A stretch of 48,118 nt of DNA, taken from positions 47,420 to 95,537 of the forward strand of contig JAHDDY010000002.1 of the NCBI GenBank assembly GCA_020629115.1, written 5' to 3'. The position numbers and the translations under genes are program-made. Positions 10,942-19,412 of this stretch are shown here, in pieces. The DNA comes from Paracoccaceae bacterium. GTDB taxonomy: Bacteria; Pseudomonadota; Alphaproteobacteria; Rhodobacterales; Rhodobacteraceae. The notes below the pieces were generated by a model that made no database searches, had not been told where the DNA came from, and saw only the letters and a list, made by a program, of their open reading frames with translations. The first letter of the stretch is position 1; every line of letters starts with the position of its first letter.

Positions 10942-10976
10942 ATCAACGTAAATATTGATGCTAATCGGTTTAGCAA
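10942..10976 (-). promoter_or_regulatory. Candidate promoter and operators of the adhesin gene
   Basis: On the minus strand a -35-like TTGCTA (10971-10976) and a -10-like TATTTA (10949-10954) are 16 bases apart in the only clearly A+T-rich stretch here. Two small inverted repeats overlap them: GCTAA-5-TTAGC (10960-10974) at the -35 and ATCAA-8-TTGAT (10942-10959) across the -10. This layout would suit repression. Confidence 0.4.
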
Positions 10977-11040
10977 AAAATATAATTTCTACGTGAAACT
11001 TCGCCGCGAATTCATGCGAAGAGAGAGGTTACACCTGCGT

Positions 11041-11073
11041 CCGGCGGGATGCGCGGACCGCGCACCCCGCCGG
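11041..11073 (-). terminator. Hairpin after malate synthase gene
   Basis: CCGGCGGG (11041-11048) pairs with CCCGCCGG (11066-11073), with a further GCGC/GCGC pairing inside. It lies 5 bases beyond the glcB stop on the minus strand. There is no T-run, so termination efficiency is uncertain. Confidence 0.45.
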
Positions 11074-11078
11074 GATCG

Positions 11079-13214
11079 TCAGGCGTTCTTCAGTTCCAGC
11101 CGCCGCGCGTGCAGTACCGGCTCGGTATAGCCTGACGGCTGTTCCGTACCTTCGAAGACCAGTTCGCAGGCCGCCTTGAAGGCCAGCCCGTCGAAATCAG
11201 GGGCCATGGGGGTGTAGGCCGGGTCGCCCTCGTTCTGGCGGTCCACCACCTCGGCCATGCGCTTCATGGCGTCCATCGCGTCGGCCTCCGAGACGATGCC
11301 GTGGTGCAGCCAGTTGGCGATGTGCTGGGAGGAGATGCGGCAGGTGGCGCGGTCCTCCATCAGGCCGATATCGTTGATGTCTGGCACCTTCGAGCAGCCG
11401 ACGCCCTGGTCGATCCAGCGTACGACGTAGCCGAGGATGCCCTGGGCGTTGTTCTCCACCTCGCGGACGATCTGCTCGGCGCTCCACTGGCGGTATGCGG
11501 CGAGCGGAATGTCGAGAACGGTGTCGACATAGGCCCGGCGGCCCCCCTTCGCGAGCGCCTCCTGCACGGCCATCACGTCGACCTTGTGATAGTGCAGCGC
11601 GTGCAGGGTCGCCGCCGTAGGGCTGGGCACCCAGGCGCAGTTCGCGCCGGCCTTCGGATGCTCGATCTTCTGCTCCAGCATGGCGGCCATCCTGTCGGGC
11701 ATGGCCCACATGCCCTTGCCGATCTGCGCCCGCCCCCGCAGGCCGCATTCGAGGCCGATATCGACGTTCTGGTTCTCGTAGGCCCCGATCCAGGCCTTGC
11801 GCTTGATGAAGTCCTTGCGGCTGAACGGCCCGGCCTCCATCGAGGTGTGGATCTCGTCGCCCGTCCGGTCGAGGAAGCCGGTGTTGATGAAGGCGACGCG
11901 GTGCTTCGCGGCGCGGATGCATTCCTTGAGGTTGACGCTCGTGCGGCGCTCCTCGTCCATGATGCCCAGTTTCACGGTGTAGCGCTCCAGCCCGAGCGCG
12001 GCCTCCACCGCCGAGAAGGTCTCGTCGGCGAAGGCGACCTCGTCCGGCCCGTGCATCTTGGGCTTCACGACGTAGATCGACCCGGCGGGCGAGTTGCCGC
12101 CCTCGCGGTCGAGGTCGTGCATCGCGATGGCGGTGGTGATCATCGCGTCCATCAGCCCCTCGAACACCTCCTCGCCGTCCATCGTCATGGCGGGGTTGGT
12201 CATCAGGTGGCCGACGTTGCGGACCAGCATGAGGACCTGGCTCTTGAGCCTCAGCTCCCCGCCGTCGGGGGCGGTGTAGGTACGCTCGGGGTTAAGGCGG
12301 CGGGTGACGCTGCGCCCGCCCTTCTCGAACGTCTCTTCCAGGTCGCCCTTCATCAGGCCGAGCCAGTTGCGATAGGCGAGGACCTTGTCCTCCGCATCGA
12401 CGCAGGCGACCGAATCCTCGCAGTCCATGATCGCGGAGATGGCCGATTCGATCTGCACGTCGGCGAGATCGGCCTGGTCCCGGCTGCCGATGGGATGGGC
12501 GCGGTCGAAGACCAGCTCCACGTGCAAGCCATGGTTGCGCAGGACCACGGCGTCGGGTGCCATGGCCGGGCCGCGATAGCCGACGAACTGGCCCGGGTCC
12601 GCGAGCGGCATGTCGTCGGCCAGCAGCGCGCCCTTGCTGACGTGATAGCGGCGCACGTCGGCATGGCTGGTGCCCTTCAGCGGGAACGCCTCGTCGAGGA
12701 AGACGCGCACCCGCGCCACCACCCGCGCGCCGCGGCCCCGGTCGTAGGGGCCGGCGGGAGGCGGCGTGCCCATGGCGTCCGTGCCGTAGAAGGCGTCGTA
12801 GAGACTGCCCCAACGGGCATTCGCGGCGTTCAGGGCATAGCGCGCGTTCGTGATCGGCACCACGAGTTGCGGCCCCGGCACGGTGGCGATCTCGGGGTCG
12901 ATCTTCGCGGTGTCGATCTCGAAATCGTCCCCCTCGGGCAGGAGGTAGCCGATCTCGGACAGGAACGCCTTGTAGGCGGCGTGGTCGTGCGGCTGGTTGC
13001 GGCGCGCCTTGTGCCATTCGTCGATCTTGCGCTGCATCTCGGTTCGCGTGTCGAGCAGGGCGCGGTTGCGCGGGGTGAAGTCGCGCATCAGGGCGGCCAT
13101 CGCCTGCCAGAAGGCCTCCGCCTCGATCCCCGTGCCCGGCAGGACCTCGCCCTCCACGAAGGCGGCCAGCCCGCTGTCGATGTCGATCCCGTGTCGTGTC
13201 GCCCGTCCGCTCAT
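11079..13214 (-). CDS. glcB: Malate synthase G
   Basis: Condenses glyoxylate with acetyl-CoA to give malate. The 711-residue length fits the monomeric G isoform rather than the shorter A isoform. The N-terminus [20 protein letters not shown] matches the family. Inside are the [15 protein letters not shown] segment, [30 protein letters not shown] with the catalytic Arg, and [15 protein letters not shown]-like ([18 protein letters not shown]) near the C-terminus. I chose the ATG at 13214; the longer frame to 13298 adds an Arg-rich stretch without homology. The gene is not next to glycolate oxidase or isocitrate lyase, so its trigger is not visible here. Confidence 0.96.
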   Translation of the reverse strand: MSGRATRHGIDIDSGLAAFVEGEVLPGTGIEAEAFWQAMAALMRDFTPRNRALLDTRTEMQRKIDEWHKARRNQPHDHAAYKAFLSEIGYLLPEGDDFEIDTAKIDPEIATVPGPQLVVPITNARYALNAANARWGSLYDAFYGTDAMGTPPPAGPYDRGRGARVVARVRVFLDEAFPLKGTSHADVRRYHVSKGALLADDMPLADPGQFVGYRGPAMAPDAVVLRNHGLHVELVFDRAHPIGSRDQADLADVQIESAISAIMDCEDSVACVDAEDKVLAYRNWLGLMKGDLEETFEKGGRSVTRRLNPERTYTAPDGGELRLKSQVLMLVRNVGHLMTNPAMTMDGEEVFEGLMDAMITTAIAMHDLDREGGNSPAGSIYVVKPKMHGPDEVAFADETFSAVEAALGLERYTVKLGIMDEERRTSVNLKECIRAAKHRVAFINTGFLDRTGDEIHTSMEAGPFSRKDFIKRKAWIGAYENQNVDIGLECGLRGRAQIGKGMWAMPDRMAAMLEQKIEHPKAGANCAWVPSPTAATLHALHYHKVDVMAVQEALAKGGRRAYVDTVLDIPLAAYRQWSAEQIVREVENNAQGILGYVVRWIDQGVGCSKVPDINDIGLMEDRATCRISSQHIANWLHHGIVSEADAMDAMKRMAEVVDRQNEGDPAYTPMAPDFDGLAFKAACELVFEGTEQPSGYTEPVLHARRLELKNA

Positions 13215-13316
13215 GTCGTCCGCCCTCGTCCCGTTCGCTGCGTTCCGGCTCGGCCGGTTCCGGGGGCGAGCGTTACGAAACCGGGCGCGGAATGGCAATC
13301 GCGGAAACGTGTTCCC

Positions 13317-13706
13317 TCAATCCGCGCCGCGTACCTTCCAGGTTGTATAGAGTACGATGACGAAGACCGCCGTCTCGAAGATCGTCTCGTTCAGAACGGC
13401 CCCGCTCGGCACCCCCTCGGCGACGTATCCCACCACCCGCGCCACCAGCAGCGCGAGAAAGACGAACAGGAGAATCACGCCGCCGTCGACCGCCCGCCGC
13501 AACCGCCAGACCTGCCACATCACCGCCGCCCCGATCCCCAGCATCAGCCCGCCGAAAACGGCCCGGATCTCCGACACCGCCATGGGGGCCTCCAGCCGCA
13601 TCGGGTAGAGGTCCTCGACCGCGCGCGGGTAGAGCATCAGCCAGATCCCGAGTCCGATGAAGAGGATCGCGACCAGCGAGACGATGCTGCGATGAAGGAC
13701 GATCAT
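13317..13706 (-). CDS. DUF4345 family small membrane protein
   Basis: A 129-residue inner-membrane protein with four predicted hydrophobic segments: SIVSLVAILFIGLGIWLMLY, a second near VFGGLMLGIGAAVMWQVW, a third in VILLFVFLALLVARVVGYV, and a last one near TIFETAVFVIVLYTTW. The pattern GLGIWLMLYP...EIRAVFGGLMLGIG is that of DUF4345, a family without known function. The ATG at 13706 gives the natural start; upstream in-frame codons are polar and unlikely. It follows glcB divergent from a PilZ gene. Confidence 0.75.
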   Translation of the reverse strand: MIVLHRSIVSLVAILFIGLGIWLMLYPRAVEDLYPMRLEAPMAVSEIRAVFGGLMLGIGAAVMWQVWRLRRAVDGGVILLFVFLALLVARVVGYVAEGVPSGAVLNETIFETAVFVIVLYTTWKVRGAD

Positions 13707-13850
13707 GGGCGGTCTACCTCGATTGAATGCCGGGGACTTATCCGACGGAACCGACAGGATTAGCAATTCCTCAATGTCGTCATTCTACATTCTGCCTAAG
13801 CGGTACAGGCAGGACGCCGTTCGCGGGGCAGAGCCCGGGAGATACGAAGT

Positions 13851-14234
13851 ATGTTCGGCAAGAAGGTCAATCCGGCGAATTATCGCGCTCACGAGCGGTA
13901 CAGCGCGGAGAACATGAGCGTCGTGATCGACGGCGAGGAATGCACCCTGCATGACTATTCCGACGGCGGAGTCCGCGTCTCGTCGCGCCACCAGACGCGC
14001 CGCGTCGCCCTGATCGAGGTCTATCGCAACGGGCGCTGCGTGCGGAAATCCCCGGCAATCGTCGCCTGGCGGCGCGAGGATCAGGCGGGCTACGCCTTCC
14101 GCAGCAACCTGCGCGTCTACGAGGTCGAGGAAGCCGAGCAATACCGCGTCGGCTCGACCGCCGCCGACGATCTGGGCCGCAACGAGACCGGCGCGGTCTC
14201 CGGCAGCGCCCTGCGCGCGCGGCTTCGGATGTAG
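13851..14234 (+). CDS. PilZ domain protein (putative c-di-GMP receptor)
   Basis: A 127-residue cytosolic protein with a single PilZ domain. Both c-di-GMP contacts are present: RxxxR as R12-A-H-E-R16 and DxSxxG as D35-Y-S-D-G-G40. Seven further strands can be read to about residue 95, followed by a polar tail. PilZ proteins bind cyclic di-GMP and change partner activity. Which partner is unknown here; a diguanylate cyclase and a membrane glycosyltransferase lie elsewhere in the window. It is monocistronic and divergent from the DUF4345 gene, with a GGGAG sequence ahead of the ATG. Confidence 0.85.
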   Translation: MFGKKVNPANYRAHERYSAENMSVVIDGEECTLHDYSDGGVRVSSRHQTRRVALIEVYRNGRCVRKSPAIVAWRREDQAGYAFRSNLRVYEVEEAEQYRVGSTAADDLGRNETGAVSGSALRARLRM

Positions 14235-14300
14235 CCCTTTCCCCTTGCCGCAGCCACCCTCCGGCCCTAGCCTCGTGGCGAGCGACGGGGAGGGACGGCG

Positions 14301-14579
14301 ATGATCGAGTGGATGGCTTGGACCTGGCCGACGGCGGCCTTCTTCGTCTTTATCTTCGCGTCCATCGCCTTCATGGGGTTCCTCGAATACCGCTCGCCGG
14401 GGGGCAACCCGCGCGACGGCATCCTGGGCCTGCGCACCACCCGGGGCGACCGCCTCTTCATCTCGCTGCTCGGCTCTGCCTTCATCATGCTCGGCTGGCT
14501 CGGCACGATGGGCACGCCGCTGTGGGGCGGATTGGCGCTCTCGATCCTGTGGGGGGCGTTCGTCTTCTGGAAGGCCTGA
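14301..14579 (+). CDS. DUF2160 family small integral membrane protein
   Basis: A 92-residue protein with two or three membrane segments: N-terminal TWPTAAFFVFIFASIAFMGF, then LFISLLGSAFIMLGWLG, then WGGLALSILWGAFVFW. The middle GNPRDGILGLRTTRGDRLFIS loop is the signature I associate with DUF2160. In related bacteria this family usually sits inside glycerol ABC-transporter operons between permease and binding-protein genes. Here it is alone, convergent with a dehydrogenase gene only 4 bases away. GGGAGGGA lies well placed before the ATG. Confidence 0.75.
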   Translation: MIEWMAWTWPTAAFFVFIFASIAFMGFLEYRSPGGNPRDGILGLRTTRGDRLFISLLGSAFIMLGWLGTMGTPLWGGLALSILWGAFVFWKA

Positions 14580-14583
14580 GCCG

Positions 14584-15543
14584 TCAGGCCCGCCCCCCGC
14601 GCACCACCTCGTAGCCCGCTTCCTCCGGCTCGTCGTCCACCATCTCCGCCGGGAAGCCGTCCGCGAGGATCGACAGGCCCGTCGCGTCCTCCAGTCGGCG
14701 GATGATGTTGGGCGACAGTTCCCGCTCCCCGTAGCGCGCGATCCCGTCGTCGATGATTCGCATTATCAGCGGATTCATCTCCAGCGGCACGCCCGCCCGG
14801 TCGGCGACGGCCTGGAAGAGGCCGATATCCTTCCTCACCAGGTCGAGCGTGAAACTGATATCGCGCGAGCCGTTGAGAATCACCTGGCTCTCCGTCTCGT
14901 GCACGAAGGACGTGCCGGACGAGATGCGCAGCGCCTCGTAGGCGGTGGCAAGGTCCATCCCGGCGGCCTTCGCGGTCACCAGCGCCTCGCAGCAGGTGAG
15001 GAGGTTGGCGGTCGCTAGATAGTTGGTGATGACCTTCAGCACCGACGCGCTGCCCAGCGGCCCGGTATGCAGGATGCGCCGGCCCAGCGATTGCAGCACC
15101 GGGAAGACCCGCTCGAAGGTCTCGCGCTCGCAGCCCGCGAAGATGGAGATGTTGCCGGTATCGGCCCGGTGGCACCCGCCCGAGACCGGGCAATCCACCG
15201 CCGCACCCCCCGCTGCCTCGACCATCGCGCCGAGGCGCTTTACCTCCGCCTCGTCCGTGGTCGACATCTCCAGCCAGACCTTGCCCAGCCCCATCCCGGC
15301 GAGCAGACCGTCCTCCGCCTCCATCACGGCGGCGCTCGCGGCGGGGGAGGGCAGGCAGGTGACGACGGCCTCGCAAGCCTCCATCATCGCACGCGGGCTG
15401 TCGCCCCAGGCTGCGCCCCGGTCGAGGAACGGCTGCGCCGCCGCCCGGTCCAGATCGCGCACCGTCACGTCGTGCCCGTTGCGCAGGAGCGACCCCGCCA
15501 GCTTCGCCCCGACATTGCCCAGGCCGATGAAACCGATCTGCAT
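14584..15543 (-). CDS. NAD(P)-dependent beta-hydroxyacid dehydrogenase (3-hydroxyisobutyrate dehydrogenase family)
   Basis: A 319-residue oxidoreductase that starts with the Rossmann motif GFIGLGNVGAKLAG. The family substrate-binding motif is present as DCPVSGG, and the catalytic Lys lies in SVLKVITNYLATAN. The long C-terminal all-helical domain is complete. The family oxidises 3-hydroxy acids such as 3-hydroxyisobutyrate, tartronate semialdehyde or related compounds; sequence alone does not choose. The start at 15543 is fixed by MQIGFIGLG. It is distinct from the second family member at 40884-41756, which is a paralogue, not a duplicate. It is divergent from the ABC transporter pair. Confidence 0.88.
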   Translation of the reverse strand: MQIGFIGLGNVGAKLAGSLLRNGHDVTVRDLDRAAAQPFLDRGAAWGDSPRAMMEACEAVVTCLPSPAASAAVMEAEDGLLAGMGLGKVWLEMSTTDEAEVKRLGAMVEAAGGAAVDCPVSGGCHRADTGNISIFAGCERETFERVFPVLQSLGRRILHTGPLGSASVLKVITNYLATANLLTCCEALVTAKAAGMDLATAYEALRISSGTSFVHETESQVILNGSRDISFTLDLVRKDIGLFQAVADRAGVPLEMNPLIMRIIDDGIARYGERELSPNIIRRLEDATGLSILADGFPAEMVDDEPEEAGYEVVRGGRA

Positions 15544-15917
15544 GATACGCCTCTCCCGCGGTTCGCCGGCCCATCGCGGCGGCGTCGGCACCTCATCCCC
15601 GATGAACCGCAAAATCAAGTCGCCGATCCGCCGTGAATCGCGTGCCCCCGCCGATTCGCGCTCTCCGGCGCCATTACCGGAACGCTGGCACCGACCCGCG
15701 CATCGCGGTAGTGAGCCTCGTACACGGTCCTGTAAATCCCGCGCCGCGGCTTTCCGTTGGACAGTCCCCCGGATGGTGCCAGTCCAAGCGAAAGGGCGGG
15801 GCAGACGCGCCGCCGTGCGCCGGCCGGGGCGACTTCCCTGCGGTTCTTCCTTTCCTTCCGTCCGGGAGCGGCCTAACAAACGTCTGGGACGAAACGAATA
15901 ACACGCGGGGAAACAGG
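15544..15917. promoter_or_regulatory. Divergent intergenic region with long leader to ABC genes
   Basis: These 374 bases separate a dehydrogenase start from the ABC ATPase start. The ATPase frame stays open far upstream, but that extension reads as low-complexity Arg/Pro sequence and resembles no binding protein. I looked for TPP, cobalamin, ykkC and mini-ykkC riboswitch signatures and found none. The last 40 bases before the ATG are relatively A-rich and carry GGGGAAACAGG as the ribosome-binding region. Confidence 0.35.
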
Positions 15918-16733
15918 ATGGACGGAGCCGATCGAAGCGGCCTGCTCGTCGATGACGTGTCGATGGTCTTCACGCTGCCGGGGGGCGGGTCGGTCCATGC
16001 CCTCAAGAACGTCACCATGAATCTCGCCTCGGGCGAGCTTCTGTCCGTGCTTGGCCCGTCGGGTTGCGGCAAGACCACGCTGCTGAACATCATCGCGGGT
16101 TTCCTCGCCCCCACCGAGGGGGCGGTCTTCCTCAACGGGCATCAGGTGACCGGCCCGGCCGCCGAGCGGGGCATGGTCTTCCAGCAGGGCGCGCTGTTCG
16201 AATGGCTCGACGTGCGCAAGAACATCTCCTTCGGCCCGCGCATGATGGGCAAGTCCAAGCGCGAATGGGGACCGAAGGTCGATCACCTGCTGGAGATCGT
16301 CGGCCTCAAGGATTTCGGCGACAAGCCGGTCTACCAGCTCTCGGGCGGGATGCAGCAGCGCGTGGCCCTCGCCCGCTGCCTCGCCAACGACCCTGACGTG
16401 ATCCTGATGGACGAACCCCTCGGCGCGCTCGACGCCCTGACCCGCGAGAAGATGCAGGGGCTGGTGCTCCAGCTCTGGAAGGAGACGGGCAAGACCATCG
16501 TCCTCATCACCCATTCGGTCGAGGAGGCGCTGTTCCTCGGCGAGCGGCTGATCGTCATGGCTCCGCGTCCGGGGCGCATCCATCGCGAATACCACCTGCC
16601 CTTCGCCGAGCAGGGCCTGACAATCAGCCCGCGCGAGATCAAGGCCAGCCCCGAGTTCATTGAAAAGAGGGAGGAAATCCTCTCGATGATCTGGGAGATG
16701 GAGGAGGAGATCATGGGAGGAGCGACCCAATGA
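15918..16733 (+). CDS. ABC transporter ATP-binding protein, taurine/nitrate (TauB/SsuB) type
   Basis: A 271-residue cytosolic ATPase for import. Walker A is GPSGCGKTT (46-54), followed by the Q-loop VFQQGALFEWL, the signature LSGGMQQR, Walker B VILMDEPLGALD and the H-loop LITHSVEEALFLGERL. The family imports taurine, alkanesulfonates, nitrate, thiamine precursors or aromatic acids. The start at 15918 gives the usual N-terminal strand after a short leader. The TGA overlaps the permease ATG in ATGA. No periplasmic binding protein gene lies next to the pair, so the ligand cannot be inferred. Confidence 0.92.
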   Translation: MDGADRSGLLVDDVSMVFTLPGGGSVHALKNVTMNLASGELLSVLGPSGCGKTTLLNIIAGFLAPTEGAVFLNGHQVTGPAAERGMVFQQGALFEWLDVRKNISFGPRMMGKSKREWGPKVDHLLEIVGLKDFGDKPVYQLSGGMQQRVALARCLANDPDVILMDEPLGALDALTREKMQGLVLQLWKETGKTIVLITHSVEEALFLGERLIVMAPRPGRIHREYHLPFAEQGLTISPREIKASPEFIEKREEILSMIWEMEEEIMGGATQ

Positions 16734-17635
16734 CCGACATGACCCCCAAGCGCCCCCTGCGCCCGACCGCCGCGAAGCAGAAGCAGCCCTCGTCCCTCGC
16801 CATGTGGCTCGGCATCGCCGACAACAGCTTCACCCGGCAGAAGACGGTGAAGTTCGGCGACGCGACGGCGGTCAATTCCGGCCGCCTCTACGGCATCATC
16901 ACCGTGGCGTTCCTGCTGCTGCTCTGGTGGGTGGCGGGCGCGAACGGCTGGATCAAGCCGATCTACTGGCCGTCCTACGAGGCGGTGGGCACCCGCCTGA
17001 CGAAGCTGTGGAACGAGGGGTTCCGCAATGTGCCCCTGCTGGAGCACGTCGCCATCAGCGTGTATCGCGTGCTGGCGGGCGTGTTCTTCGGCGCGCTCAT
17101 CGGCATCCCGCTGGGCTTCGCCATGGGACTCAGCTCTGTCGCGAAGGGCCTGTTCGACCCCATCGTGGAGTTCATGCGCCCCATCCCGCCGCTCGCGCTC
17201 ATCCCGCTCTTCATCCTCTGGCTCGGCATCGACGAGACGGCGAAGATCTCGCTCCTGTTCCTCGCCGCGCTGTTCATCATGATCATCGCGGCGCGGTCGG
17301 GCGTGTCGGGGGTCAAGATCTCCAAGGTCCACGCGGCCTATTCCCTGGGCGCGTCCAAGCTCCAGGTGCTGAAGAACGTCATCCTGCCTAACGCCCTGCC
17401 GGAGATCTTCACGGGCATTCGCACGGCGATGGGCGTGTGCTGGGGCACGGTGGTCGCCGCCGAACTGGTCGCCGCCGAGAAGGGCGTCGGCTCGATGATC
17501 ATGATCGCGAAGAACTTCCTCCAGACCGACACGGTGGTCATCGGCATCATCATCATCGGGATCATCGGCTACGGCATCGAGATGATCATGCGCCTGCTGG
17601 AACGCTGGCTCGTCCCGTGGCGCGGCAAGGGCTGA
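16730..17635 (+). CDS. ABC transporter permease, taurine/nitrate (TauC/SsuC) type
   Basis: A 301-residue inner-membrane permease with a cytosolic N-terminal extension of about 55 residues and six membrane segments. The first is near IITVAFLLLLWWVAGANGW. The EAA coupling loop is recognisable as AAYSLGASKLQVLKNVILPNALPEIFTG, which contacts the ATPase. The PxPPLALIPLFILWLGI segment is typical of the TauC/SsuC branch. It is translationally coupled to the ATPase and followed by a strong terminator, so the transcript ends here without a binding protein. Confidence 0.93.
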   Translation: MTDMTPKRPLRPTAAKQKQPSSLAMWLGIADNSFTRQKTVKFGDATAVNSGRLYGIITVAFLLLLWWVAGANGWIKPIYWPSYEAVGTRLTKLWNEGFRNVPLLEHVAISVYRVLAGVFFGALIGIPLGFAMGLSSVAKGLFDPIVEFMRPIPPLALIPLFILWLGIDETAKISLLFLAALFIMIIAARSGVSGVKISKVHAAYSLGASKLQVLKNVILPNALPEIFTGIRTAMGVCWGTVVAAELVAAEKGVGSMIMIAKNFLQTDTVVIGIIIIGIIGYGIEMIMRLLERWLVPWRGKG

Positions 17636-17673
17636 GCCGCCCGCCTCCGCCGCGCCACGGTCCATGACGAAGA

Positions 17674-17704
17674 AAGGCCCCCGCTCGAAGGCGGGGGCCT
17701 TTTC
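17674..17704 (+). terminator. Strong intrinsic terminator of the ABC operon
   Basis: An 11-bp perfect stem (17674-17684 with 17691-17701), loop TCGAAG, followed by a short T-run. It lies about 40 bases after the permease stop. The A-run on the left may make it work in both directions. Confidence 0.9.
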
Positions 17705-18009
17705 GTGTCACGATCCGCCCAGCAACGCCACGGCGGACAGATTACAGGATGACCGTGTCTTCCCCGGGCATCATGCACCCGCAAACCGTCTTCGTCATGT
17801 CCATCGCCTCGTTCTGGGGGCCTCGTCCAGCCACATTGTCGTACCGCCAACGCCCCCATTAGGCCTTTTCCCTGTAAACAGGGCGTTAATGAAGTTCCTT
17901 ACGAAACTGTGCCAGAAAGAACATAACGGCACTTCAAGCGCGATCACATTTATGGCAGCGCATCTTGCAGCACTTTCTTCAAATTTTCCCGAACGGGGAT
18001 TTCTTCGCC
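17705..18009. other. Intergenic stretch with small palindrome, no gene seen
   Basis: About 305 bases between the ABC operon terminator and the convergent rimO stop. Bases 17865-17995 are richer in A+T than the rest of the window. A perfect palindrome CCCTGT-AA-ACAGGG lies at 17870-17883. A short open frame beginning near 17889 (MKFLTKLCQKEH...) runs into rimO antisense and has no recognisable homologue, so I do not call it. Confidence 0.35.
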
Positions 18010-19374
18010 CTATCCCGCGCCGGGCCGGAGCCGCCGTGCCCAGAGATCGTGGTCGCCGGTCTCGTCCACCTCGACCTCGACGAAGTCGCCGGGCTTCAGG
18101 TCGGCGAAATCCTCGTCGATGAAGACGTTGCCGTCGATCTCGGGCGCATCCGCCGCCGAGCGCGCCTCGGCCCCGTCCTCGTCCACCGCATCAACCAGCA
18201 CGCGCATACGCGTGCCGACGAGGCGCGACAGCTTCGCGGTGCTGATCCGCTGCTGCGCTTCCATGAAGCGCGCGAGGCGTTCGTCCTTGACCGCCTGCGG
18301 TACGTGGTCGGGCAGATCGTTCGCCGCCGCGCCCGCCACGTCCTCGTAGCGAAAGCATCCCACCCGGTCGAGCTGCGCTTCTTCGAGCCAGTCGAGCAGG
18401 TACTGGAAATCCGCCTCCGTCTCGCCGGGAAAGCCGACGATGAAGGTCGAGCGCAGGGTCAGGTCGGGGCAGATGCCGCGCCAGGCCGCGATCCTGTCGA
18501 GCGTCTTCTCCTGGTTCGCGGGGCGCCGCATGGCGCGCAGTACCGACGGCGAGGCATGCTGGAACGGGATGTCGAGATACGGAAGGATCCGGCCCTCGGC
18601 CATGAGCGGGATGATCCGGTCGACCGAGGGGTACGGATAGACGTAATGCAGCCGCACCCACGCGCCCAGGCTCCCCAGCCCCGCGCAGAGATCGTGCAGG
18701 TCGGTGCGGTAGATGCCATCCTGCCACACGGTCTCCCGGTAGCGGATATCCATGCCGTAGGCCGAGGTATCCTGCGAGATCACCAGCAGTTCCTTGACCC
18801 CCGATTCCACCAGTCGCTCCGCCTCCCGCAGCACGGCATTCACCGGGCGCGAGACCAGCTTGCCGCGCATGTCCGGGATGATGCAGAATCGGCAGGCGTG
18901 GTTGCAGCCCTCCGATATCTTCAGATAAGCGTAATGGCGCGGGGTCAGGCGTACGCCCTCGCCGTCGCGCGGGGCGGGGATGAGGTCGGTGAAGGCGTCG
19001 GGCCGGGGCGGGACGGCGGCATGGACCGCGTCCATCACCTGCTCGTATTGCTGCGGCCCGGTGATGGCCAGCACCTTCGGATGCGCCTTCTCGATGGTCT
19101 CGGCCTCCGCGCCGAGGCAGCCGGTGACGATGACGCGCCCGTTCTCCTCCAGCGCCTCGCCGATGGCATCGAGGCTCTCTGCCTTCGCGCTGTCGAGGAA
19201 GCCGCAGGTATTCACGATCACGGCGTCCGCGCCGTCGTAATCGGGCGAGAAGGCGTACCCCTCGGCGCGCAGGCGTGTCAGGATGCGTTCGGAATCCACG
19301 AGGGCCTTGGGGCAGCCGAGGCTGACCATGCCGATCTTCGGCGGGGCGGGGCGGAGGCGGGCTGCGTCTGTCAT
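18010..19374 (-). CDS. rimO: Ribosomal protein S12 methylthiotransferase RimO
   Basis: A radical-SAM enzyme that adds a methylthio group to the conserved Asp of ribosomal protein S12. It has 454 residues with three domains in order. The N-terminal UPF0004 domain begins [17 protein letters not shown], with further cluster cysteines in [11 protein letters not shown] and VTGCLGA. The radical-SAM core has [10 protein letters not shown]-terminal TRAM domain ends near DLWARRL. The SLGCPKxxVDSE motif separates RimO from MiaB. The ATG at 19374 fits; the open frame continues antisense well beyond it and should be ignored. The 38-base gap to the upstream glycosyltransferase gene allows co-transcription. 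Confidence 0.96.
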   Translation of the reverse strand: MTDAARLRPAPPKIGMVSLGCPKALVDSERILTRLRAEGYAFSPDYDGADAVIVNTCGFLDSAKAESLDAIGEALEENGRVIVTGCLGAEAETIEKAHPKVLAITGPQQYEQVMDAVHAAVPPRPDAFTDLIPAPRDGEGVRLTPRHYAYLKISEGCNHACRFCIIPDMRGKLVSRPVNAVLREAERLVESGVKELLVISQDTSAYGMDIRYRETVWQDGIYRTDLHDLCAGLGSLGAWVRLHYVYPYPSVDRIIPLMAEGRILPYLDIPFQHASPSVLRAMRRPANQEKTLDRIAAWRGICPDLTLRSTFIVGFPGETEADFQYLLDWLEEAQLDRVGCFRYEDVAGAAANDLPDHVPQAVKDERLARFMEAQQRISTAKLSRLVGTRMRVLVDAVDEDGAEARSAADAPEIDGNVFIDEDFADLKPGDFVEVEVDETGDHDLWARRLRPGAG

Positions 19375-19412
19375 GGCGGGGATATGCGGGGCGCGGGGCG
19401 GGGGCGCAAGGT

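Noticed and set aside
15544-15917. Riboswitch ahead of the ABC transporter genes
   Set aside because: I could not match TPP, cobalamin, ykkC or mini-ykkC consensus features.
17889-18122. Short plus-strand frame starting MKFLTKLCQKEH
   Set aside because: Runs antisense into rimO and turns Arg-rich; no family resemblance.
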